A stretch of DNA of 15,487 nucleotides from Flavobacteriaceae bacterium. Lineage in GTDB: Bacteria > Bacteroidota > Bacteroidia > Flavobacteriales > Flavobacteriaceae. The stretch is from positions 1-15,487 of the forward strand of contig JAAZVG010000022.1 in NCBI GenBank assembly GCA_018623655.1, written 5' to 3'. Made by a program: the position numbers and the translations under genes. Positions 1-5,668 of this stretch are shown piece by piece. Below the pieces are notes generated by a model. That model was given only the letters and a program-made list of their open reading frames with translations, did not search any database and was not told the origin of the DNA. Each line of letters begins with the position of its first letter. The stretch's first letter is position 1.

Positions 1-349
1 AGATTGGGTCTGAATCATCTGCATTATTGACGAAGGAAACCTGTTTTAGTAAAATTCGATTGCCTTGTTTCTCGAATTGAAGGACTTGTTCTGCAGTTTT
101 GGATCCTGCATTTCGATAGGCTGAATACCCTGAAGGCAGTTGTACATAGCGGCTAACCATTAGTAGTGGCATTTCAAGGACGGAGTCATTGAATTGAAGA
201 AACAGCTTTTGTTTGCTGTCATCAAAATAGGTGCTGAGCATACCCTTTGAAGACTCAATTTCTGTAACAATAGAGTCGATCGGTTGTTTCTTCTGAGCGA
301 TGACACTACTGCTAAAAAGGCTTAAGAAAATTAAAAAAAGTGTTCTCAT
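1..349 (-). CDS. Zinc-dependent metalloprotease, DUF5117-type, N-terminus only (partial)
   Basis: Translating the minus strand from the ATG at 349-347 gives 116 codons that run off the left edge, so the C-terminal part lies outside the window. The first 18 residues (MRTLFLIFLSLFSSSVIA, then QKK) are a clear Sec signal peptide, so the protein is exported. The mature start holds a short strand-rich region with KGMLSTYFDD, a stretch around MPLLMVSRY, and QVLQFEKQGNRILLKQVSF followed by an NADDSDPI-like turn. From memory this is the pattern at the start of Bacteroidota proteins carrying DUF5117/DUF4953, large (about 800-residue) exported proteins with an HExxH zinc site further on. That catalytic site is not visible here, so the enzymatic role is inferred from family resemblance. 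The serine hydrolase gene lies 41 bases upstream on the same strand, and a weak TATCTTAG box (375-382, minus) could give this gene its own promoter. Confidence 0.72.
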   Translation of the reverse strand, partial: MRTLFLIFLSLFSSSVIAQKKQPIDSIVTEIESSKGMLSTYFDDSKQKLFLQFNDSVLEMPLLMVSRYVQLPSGYSAYRNAGSKTAEQVLQFEKQGNRILLKQVSFVNNADDSDPI

Positions 350-390
350 GATAGATGTATTTCTGGGGGTCTAGCTAAGATAAAGGCTTT

Positions 391-1599
391 TTAATTTTTT
401 TGATTCAATTGATTGCGTTCGTACCTGAGGATGGCTCGACCTAAACCTGCCATAAAGGGAAACCCGATCGAATCGTACTCATAAACATTGTCGTTGAAGA
501 TTTTATTCTCATTGACGTGAACCGTAGCGGTAAGTAAAAATTCAACGTTCGAAGCTCGGTCTTGAATGTAGGCGGTTTCAGTTAAGGTACCATAGGCATC
601 CCCAACTTTATTGAAGATTCTAATGTTGTCTGTCATCGTCCCTTTTTGGTCTCCGTAAATAAAGAATTTGACGTAACTATCATATAATTCTGGGTCGCTC
701 CTATAGTCGGGGTCCTCACTTTCGAGTGTGTTTCGGCTCATCCAATACTGTAGATACTCATAATCCTCTTCACGCAGATCAAAGCGTTCCTTCGAATCAA
801 AGGCTTCAGGAAAAACAATCCGTTTTAAGATTCCCTCTAGATCATTAATGCTGATGTGATTTTTCATTGAGAAATCGAAGGGCTCATAAACTAACTCGTT
901 GTTGTCTAGGTATCCGACCCCCTTGATCATCTTCTTTAAGTTTCCATTGCTTATGACCTCCTTGGCACGAATACTTTGCTGCTTGTAAACGGTATCTTGT
1001 TCGCCCAAGAAGTAATACTCCCAGGTCGTTTTATTGTCTGCCCCAAATAAAAATTTGTGATGAATTGAAGTCTCTTTTAATCCTTTATCTCTTAGTTGGC
1101 TATTAATGTAATCGGTGCCTAAAAAGTCAAAGAGGTAATTGTAAGCATCGTTATCACTTACCAGAAAGATCTTTTTAATCAGATGAGCGATACTTAAGGT
1201 TCCACTCAACGCGGTGCTGTCTTCAAGGGCGATCGGGTGATTATCTCGATCTCTAATGTGAAAGGGGGTGTTTCTATCAATGGTTACACCTTCAGCTTGT
1301 AATTCTCTAATTCGTTGAAGCGCTAGGGCAGCTACAGGAAGTTTAGCAGTTGATGCCGGATAGAAATAAGTTTCACTATCCTCAAATAGAGAATAGGTTG
1401 TGAATTTGGGGACTTGACCTCCTCCTCTTTTTACTTGAGTGTATCTAATCTGAACTTCGTGCTTATCGGCCAAATCGAGGACCTTTTTTACTTCGAATTC
1501 AGCATCAATGAGGGCTTGTTCGAGGGGTGTAGGTTGAGTACACGAAAGCAGCGAGAAGCTAAGCGCAATAATAAGGGAGGATAAAACAGGTTTTGCCAT
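391..1599 (-). CDS. Serine hydrolase lipoprotein, class A beta-lactamase fold
   Basis: A 402-residue exported protein whose N-terminus ends in a lipobox (LLSC, Cys20), so it is probably a lipid-anchored periplasmic or outer-membrane protein. Three landmarks of the penicillin-recognising serine enzymes appear in order: S83-T-A-K86 (SxxK, nucleophile and general base), S148-D-N150 (SDN), and K331-V-G333 where KTG is expected, on a strand followed by GTLTETAYI. The SDN-to-K(T)G spacing is about 180 residues, against roughly 100 in classical class A beta-lactamases. The extra part is a charged insert around residues 190-310. This fits the Beta-lactamase2 (PF13354) branch of exported serine hydrolases. 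Whether it hydrolyses beta-lactams or acts on peptidoglycan or another ester or amide cannot be told from sequence, and the long insert and KVG argue against a typical penicillinase. The metalloprotease gene follows on the same strand, and the GroES-like gene diverges only 35 bases away. Confidence 0.85.
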   Translation of the reverse strand: MAKPVLSSLIIALSFSLLSCTQPTPLEQALIDAEFEVKKVLDLADKHEVQIRYTQVKRGGGQVPKFTTYSLFEDSETYFYPASTAKLPVAALALQRIRELQAEGVTIDRNTPFHIRDRDNHPIALEDSTALSGTLSIAHLIKKIFLVSDNDAYNYLFDFLGTDYINSQLRDKGLKETSIHHKFLFGADNKTTWEYYFLGEQDTVYKQQSIRAKEVISNGNLKKMIKGVGYLDNNELVYEPFDFSMKNHISINDLEGILKRIVFPEAFDSKERFDLREEDYEYLQYWMSRNTLESEDPDYRSDPELYDSYVKFFIYGDQKGTMTDNIRIFNKVGDAYGTLTETAYIQDRASNVEFLLTATVHVNENKIFNDNVYEYDSIGFPFMAGLGRAILRYERNQLNQKN

Positions 1600-1607
1600 T
1601 ATCTTTG
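1600..1607 (+). promoter_or_regulatory. Bacteroidota -7 promoter box for the GroES-like gene
   Basis: TATCTTTG is an exact match to the Bacteroidota -7 consensus TAnnTTTG and sits 27 bases before the ATG at 1635. No good -33 TTG is seen at the usual distance, which would fall inside the divergent lipoprotein gene. The box directly abuts that gene's start codon. A weak opposing box (TACATTTA on the minus strand, 1617-1624) could serve the lipoprotein gene. Confidence 0.5.
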
Positions 1608-1634
1608 AGTTACAACTAAATGTAAGGATTTACT

Positions 1635-2015
1635 ATGCGAAATACAGATAGCTTATCAGCTTTGGATCGTATTCAAGTAATTGGTGACCGTGTGTTAGTT
1701 AAACCTAGAAAAGAGTCTGAACGTACGGCGAGTGGACTTTATCTTCCGCCAGGCGTTAAAGAAAAGGAGAAGATTCAATACGGATACATTGTAAAGTCTG
1801 GGCCAGGGTATCCCATTCCTAATGCAACAGAAGAAGATGAGCCATGGAAGGCCGCCGAACATAGAGTAAACTACGTGCCGCTTCAGGTTAGAGAAGGAGA
1901 CTTAGCCGTATTTCTACAACACTCGGCCTATGAGGTTCAGTATAAAAATGAAAAGTATTTCATCGTACCACAATCAGCCATTTTGATGATTGAGCGCGAT
2001 GAAGAATTATTTTAA
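1635..2015 (+). CDS. GroES-family co-chaperonin-like protein with extended central segment
   Basis: A 126-residue cytosolic protein of the Cpn10 fold. The opening GDRVLVKP (residues 17-24) is the classic GroES first strand. SGLYLPPG (33-40) corresponds to the mobile loop, with LYL in place of the IVL-type hydrophobic tripeptide that docks on GroEL. YGYIVKSGPG (49-58) matches the GEVLAVGxG strand, and REGDLAVF (86-93) followed by VPQSAILMI (111-119) matches the C-terminal barrel. Between residues 58 and 86 it carries an acidic, proline-containing stretch (PNATEEDEPWKAAEH and on) longer than the roof loop of ordinary 95-residue GroES. No groEL gene adjoins, so this is probably a second, specialised GroES-like protein rather than the main co-chaperonin, and I give no gene symbol. 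An AAGGA Shine-Dalgarno-like sequence (1624-1628) lies 6 bases before the ATG and supports the start. The GNAT gene follows after 32 bases. Confidence 0.85.
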   Translation: MRNTDSLSALDRIQVIGDRVLVKPRKESERTASGLYLPPGVKEKEKIQYGYIVKSGPGYPIPNATEEDEPWKAAEHRVNYVPLQVREGDLAVFLQHSAYEVQYKNEKYFIVPQSAILMIERDEELF

Positions 2016-2025
2016 GGATTTCACG

Positions 2026-2055
2026 ATGTCTTTAATTCGAACCCGCTTTGACTGA
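2026..2055 (+). other. Nine-codon upstream reading frame overlapping the GNAT start
   Basis: An ATG at 2026 is preceded by AAGGA (2014-2018) at a good distance, the same context that precedes the GroES-like start (TAAGGATTT then ATG). It encodes only MSLIRTRFD before a TGA at 2053-2055, which overlaps the TTG start region of the GNAT gene in the +1 frame. It could be a coupling leader for reinitiation, or the true GNAT start separated from the body by a frameshift. It may also be chance, since Shine-Dalgarno use is weak in this phylum. Confidence 0.35.
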
Positions 2056-2557
2056 TTTTGTTGACTTTCGTTTTTTAGAGACAAGAAACGATTTTAAACA
2101 ACTTGAATCTTTTGCTGCCTCGATTTGGGAGCAGCATTATATTCCAATTATTGGTGCCAATCAGGTAGCTTTCATGCTTGAGAAATATCAAAGTACCGAA
2201 GCTATGTTTGATCAGTTTTTAGCGGGCTTTAAATATGCCTGGGTAATGAGTGAGGGTCAAAAAGCGGGGTATTTTGCTTTTGATTTGAAAGTCCAAAAGA
2301 AGGTTTTCATAAGCAAGTTGTATATCCACAAAGATTTTAGAAGAAGAGGTCTTGGTAGGTGCGTACTTGATTTTATCGCAAAAGAAGTTCAGGTTTTGGG
2401 ATGCACTAAAATGACCCTATCGGTGAATAAAGACAACTCAAATAGTATTCAATTCTACCTCTCATACGGTTTTCAAATCATTAAAGCCCAAAAAATAGCT
2501 ATTGGCGAAGGGTTCTATATGGACGACTACGTTATGAGTTATTCTCTACTTAGATAA
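2048..2557 (+). CDS. GNAT-family N-acetyltransferase
   Basis: A 169-residue acetyl-CoA-dependent acyltransferase of the GNAT fold. The N-terminal strand and first helix (VDFRFLETRNDFKQLESFAA) are followed by IWEQHYIPIIG and the central strands (AGYFAF, then FISKLYIHKDFRRRGLG). R98-x-x-G101-x-G103 is the acetyl-CoA pyrophosphate-binding motif A. NKDNSNSIQFYLSYGFQ (127-143) is the usual motif B helix with its Asn and Tyr. The acceptor (amino acid, peptide N-terminus, ribosomal protein or small amine) cannot be predicted. The reading frame is closed by a TAA at 2033-2035 and has no ATG before residue 43, so the start must be the TTG at 2048 unless a frameshift joins it to the ATG at 2026. Only 32 bases separate it from the GroES-like gene, so the two are probably co-transcribed. 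Confidence 0.82.
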   Translation: MTDFVDFRFLETRNDFKQLESFAASIWEQHYIPIIGANQVAFMLEKYQSTEAMFDQFLAGFKYAWVMSEGQKAGYFAFDLKVQKKVFISKLYIHKDFRRRGLGRCVLDFIAKEVQVLGCTKMTLSVNKDNSNSIQFYLSYGFQIIKAQKIAIGEGFYMDDYVMSYSLLR

Positions 2558-2586
2558 CAAGCGAACTTAAAAAAATGAAAACGATC

Positions 2587-2614
2587 TTGAATTAATCCTC
2601 GCTTCGTAGCTTTG
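2587..2614 (+). promoter_or_regulatory. Bacteroidota promoter for the TonB-dependent receptor gene
   Basis: TTG at 2587-2589 (-33 element), a 17-base spacer, and TAGCTTTG at 2607-2614 (exact TAnnTTTG -7 element). The ATG of the receptor follows 19 bases later. This is the most complete promoter in the window. Only 76 bases separate the two genes, which leaves little room for a riboswitch. Confidence 0.65.
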
Positions 2615-2633
2615 CAAACTGAAAATAACAGTT

Positions 2634-4454
2634 ATGCAGAAAGTGGTTCGAGGTATCTTCAAGGGTATTTTATTCATTTTAATCTTTTCAAAGGGATATG
2701 CCTTTCAGAAAGACTCATTGATTATAAACGAGTTAGACGAAGTGGTACTTGATGGCCGACTAGGTCAGCTCATCTCAAAGCAATCAAGGACAGTAGAGGT
2801 GATTTCTACATCAGACTTACAGCGATCAGGATATACAAATGTTGTCGAAGCTTTACAGCAAGTTGCAGGCTTAGACATCCGTAGAAGAGGAGTTGGGCCT
2901 ACCCAGGCAGATATAAACCTTAGAGGAGGAACTTTTGATCAGACCTTACTACTTATAGACGGTATTCGACTCGAAGATGCTCAAACCGGTCACCATCTTT
3001 CAAATTTTTTATTGCCGATTGAGATGATTGAGCGAATCGAAATTATAAGAGGTCCATCAGCGCGTATTTATGGCCCTAATGCCTTTGTAGGGGCAATAAA
3101 TATTGTAACTAAATCTTCATTAGAAAACAAAGGATTAGCTGCTGTAGATTACGGATCTTTTGGTCAAAAAGGAGTTCGATTAACTGCGGGGACTACGAAT
3201 GAAAAAGCTTCACTTATAGCACATGCTTCTTTTGCCAATAGCGACGGATATCGTTATAATACCGATTTTAAGTCTAAAACGTTTGCTCTGAAACGTGTGA
3301 TTCATTCAAAGAACCCTACTGAAATCATAGGCTTCTTTAATGATAGAAGATTTGGTGCTAATGGGTTTTATGCGACCCCTTCAGCTACTGATCAATACGA
3401 AGAAACTCAGGCAAGTTTGATTGCAGTAACCCATAAAATGAAAGGTGCTGACTGGAGTCTTACACCAAGAGTTTATTGGAGAAGAGGGCAAGATATGTAC
3501 GAGTATATTCGCAATCGTCCAGAAATTTATCGAAATCTGCACATTGCTCATAAATTAGGTTTAGCCTTAGATGGATCAGTCGATAACGCTATAGGTAGCC
3601 TTGGGTTTGGGGGAGAAGTGGCATCGATAAGTATTCAAAGTAATAATCTCGGTGAACGAAGTCGAAAAATGGCAAATCTGTTTTTGGAGCAGCGCATTTC
3701 TGCCATGAATCTTCGACTAGACATCACCCCAGGGGTTGTAGTTAATCACTTTTCTACAGTAGGCACCAAGGTCTATCCTGGGTTAGACTTAGGTTGGCAA
3801 ATTAATCCATCGCTCAGAGGGTACCTGAACTATGGAAAAACCTTTAGAGTACCCACTTTTACCGACCTTTATTATAGTGATAGAACGACACTTGGTAATG
3901 AAAATTTACTTCCAGAGACTTCAAATGCTTTCGAGATTGGGCTGCGTAAGGTGAATTCGAAAACAGAGTGGTCAATCGCTTATTTTAATCGTAACTCCTC
4001 AAATCTTATCGATTACGTGAAACAAAATGATGATGCATTATTTGAGGCCCAAAACATCGCAAATCTTAGCACAAAAGGATTCGATTTAAATTATCGCTAT
4101 CGTTTCGGTTCGTCTTCAACACTTTCTTTAGCGTATACTTACATGTCTCAGAGTTTTGGGGAAGAGGTTTTCGCCTTTTCAAGGTATACCATTGACAACG
4201 ATCTCAAACATCATTTTACCGCTCAACTATCGGGCAAGTTAACTAAGACTACTTCAGGTAGTTTGAATGTTAAATGGATTGAACGTGCAACGGGAAGAAC
4301 TTACACTGTGGTTGATGCAACCTTAAATCAATCGTTATCTATCTTCAACTTACAATTTGGGGCATTTAACTTATTGAACCAGTCGTATTGGGAAACGAGT
4401 TTCATCCCTATGCCAGGTCGTAATTTCGGACTAAACCTAAAGTATTCGCTCTAG
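2634..4454 (+). CDS. TonB-dependent outer-membrane receptor, small BtuB-like type
   Basis: A 606-residue gated outer-membrane channel that uses TonB/ExbBD energy to import a scarce nutrient. Residues 1-23 form a signal peptide (hydrophobic core GILFILIF, cleavage near GYA). A TonB-box-like stretch, DEVVL (35-39), leads into the plug domain at about 50-160, with INLRGG, LLLIDGIRLED and IERIEIIRGPSARIYGPNAFVGAINIVTK-type signature segments. The rest is beta-barrel, with FGKTFR-type strand content (YGKTFRVPTFTDLYY) and a C-terminal run of alternating hydrophobic residues ending NLKYSL. At 606 residues it is close to E. coli BtuB (about 614) and much shorter than SusC-type polysaccharide receptors. 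It has no carboxypeptidase-like N-terminal domain and no SusD partner. Cobalamin or an iron chelate are the likely substrates by family, but nothing nearby (no periplasmic binding protein or ABC genes) identifies the ligand. Confidence 0.85.
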   Translation: MQKVVRGIFKGILFILIFSKGYAFQKDSLIINELDEVVLDGRLGQLISKQSRTVEVISTSDLQRSGYTNVVEALQQVAGLDIRRRGVGPTQADINLRGGTFDQTLLLIDGIRLEDAQTGHHLSNFLLPIEMIERIEIIRGPSARIYGPNAFVGAINIVTKSSLENKGLAAVDYGSFGQKGVRLTAGTTNEKASLIAHASFANSDGYRYNTDFKSKTFALKRVIHSKNPTEIIGFFNDRRFGANGFYATPSATDQYEETQASLIAVTHKMKGADWSLTPRVYWRRGQDMYEYIRNRPEIYRNLHIAHKLGLALDGSVDNAIGSLGFGGEVASISIQSNNLGERSRKMANLFLEQRISAMNLRLDITPGVVVNHFSTVGTKVYPGLDLGWQINPSLRGYLNYGKTFRVPTFTDLYYSDRTTLGNENLLPETSNAFEIGLRKVNSKTEWSIAYFNRNSSNLIDYVKQNDDALFEAQNIANLSTKGFDLNYRYRFGSSSTLSLAYTYMSQSFGEEVFAFSRYTIDNDLKHHFTAQLSGKLTKTTSGSLNVKWIERATGRTYTVVDATLNQSLSIFNLQFGAFNLLNQSYWETSFIPMPGRNFGLNLKYSL

Positions 4455-4503
4455 GAGCAGAAGATAAAAAACCAATACATTCTTTTCGGCATGGTTTTTG
4501 GCA

Positions 4504-4538
4504 TATGGGGATAGATTGCGGAGTACATTCTCCCCATA
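4504..4538 (+). terminator. Stem-loop between the receptor gene and the RND operon
   Basis: A perfect 8-base inverted repeat, TATGGGGA (4504-4511) and TCCCCATA (4531-4538), encloses a 19-base loop. After a three-base gap a run of five T (4542-4546) follows, six bases before the adaptor ATG at 4552. It could be a weak intrinsic terminator for the receptor transcript, or a leader hairpin or protein-binding site controlling the efflux operon. No convincing TAnnTTTG promoter is seen elsewhere in this 97-base gap. Confidence 0.4.
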
Positions 4539-4551
4539 ACCTTTTTAATGC

Positions 4552-5664
4552 ATGAAACGATCAATACTTTTGTCGATTATAGGAGTAGTTTTGCTATTTC
4601 TAGCTATTTTTTTAGCGAACAAGCTGGTGTCTTCGAATAGAACTCCTCAGCGTGCCGTGGCTAAGACTGTTAAATCGGTCTTTGTTAATCAGGCTGAAAA
4701 CACATCAATTCCCCTTGTAGTTTCTTCAAATGGAAGGTTAATCGCTAGACAACGCGTCGAGTTATTTTCAGAAGTTCAGGGTGTACTTAAGTTTACTGGA
4801 AAAGCATTCAGATCGGGTCAAACCTATAAAAAAGGTGAGGTAATCTTGGCCCTCGACGATTCAGAATTTGCTGCTTCTGTTCGTTCGGCCAAGAGTAATT
4901 TTCTAAACACCCTTAGTACCTCTTTGGCAGATATTGAGCTCGATTTCCCTTCAATTTATCCTAAATGGGAGGCCTATGTAACGGCCTATAATATTGATGC
5001 GCCTACTGCAGAGTTACCCGAATTCGATTCAGACAAAGAAAGATTCTTTATTAGTGGAAGAGGAATTCTGAATACCTACTACAATGTTTTAAATCTAGAG
5101 GCTAGGCTAGCCAAATTCACGATTATTGCCCCTTTTGATGGAGCTCTTTCACTGGCAAACGTAACCGAAGGAAGTTTGGTTAGAGCCTCTCAACCTTTAG
5201 GTACGTTTATTGAGAAAGGAATATTTGAAATGCCGGTCTCTGTACCTGCTACATATGCTGAGAATTTGCGAATCGGAAAAGAGGTTGCCCTGCACAGTCT
5301 CGAATCTGAAATGGAATATGAAGGAACGGTTGTTCGAATTAATCCATCGATTGATCAAACCACACAAACCATTGAAGTTACCCTTTCGGTAAGAAGTCAA
5401 CGATTGCGTGAAGGCCAATACCTTACGGCCGATGTTAAAATGGAAACGATCGATAATGTGATTGAAATTGATCGTTCACTAATTCTTGATTCTCAAGAAA
5501 TTTTTGTGGTTAGAGAGGGTCTATTGGCTCTTGTACCTGTTCAGGTGATTCATTACACCGAAAATACCGCTATTGTAGGTGGAGTGGCAGATGGTGAAAA
5601 GGTGCTCTCAAAAACCTTACCTGGGGCTTTCAAGGCGCAGCCAGTGAAAATCATTGAAGACTAG
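4552..5664 (+). CDS. RND efflux periplasmic adaptor subunit (HlyD/AcrA family)
   Basis: A 370-residue membrane-fusion protein that bridges the inner-membrane pump and the outer-membrane channel encoded downstream. One N-terminal membrane segment (residues about 5-25, ILLSIIGVVLLFLAIFLA) anchors it, and no lipobox Cys is present. The split lipoyl (barrel-sandwich) domain is visible as VELFSEVQGVLKF through GEVILALDDSEF (69-106) and again as FTIIAPFDGALSLANVTEGSLV (189-210). Between the halves lies a helical section of about 80 residues, shorter than the long hairpin of AcrA. The beta-barrel (about 222-300, VSVPATYAENLRIG, then VVRINPSIDQTTQTIEVTLSV) and a membrane-proximal end complete it. Its TAG stop lies four bases before the permease ATG, which indicates translational coupling. 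Exported substrates cannot be read from the adaptor. Confidence 0.93.
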   Translation: MKRSILLSIIGVVLLFLAIFLANKLVSSNRTPQRAVAKTVKSVFVNQAENTSIPLVVSSNGRLIARQRVELFSEVQGVLKFTGKAFRSGQTYKKGEVILALDDSEFAASVRSAKSNFLNTLSTSLADIELDFPSIYPKWEAYVTAYNIDAPTAELPEFDSDKERFFISGRGILNTYYNVLNLEARLAKFTIIAPFDGALSLANVTEGSLVRASQPLGTFIEKGIFEMPVSVPATYAENLRIGKEVALHSLESEMEYEGTVVRINPSIDQTTQTIEVTLSVRSQRLREGQYLTADVKMETIDNVIEIDRSLILDSQEIFVVREGLLALVPVQVIHYTENTAIVGGVADGEKVLSKTLPGAFKAQPVKIIED

Positions 5665-5668
5665 TCGG

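Noticed and set aside
2558..2633. Cobalamin riboswitch upstream of the TonB receptor
   Set aside because: The gap is far too short for a full riboswitch and is occupied by a promoter.
5197..5418. Antisense and shifted reading frames inside the adaptor gene, including the overlapping plus-strand frame 5210-5392
   Set aside because: They lie wholly within the clearly coding adaptor gene and show no family features; they are shadows of the true frame.
5654..5668. TTG at 5654 as the RND permease start
   Set aside because: It adds five residues and overlaps the adaptor gene, while the ATG at 5669 opens directly at the family's usual basic N-terminus.
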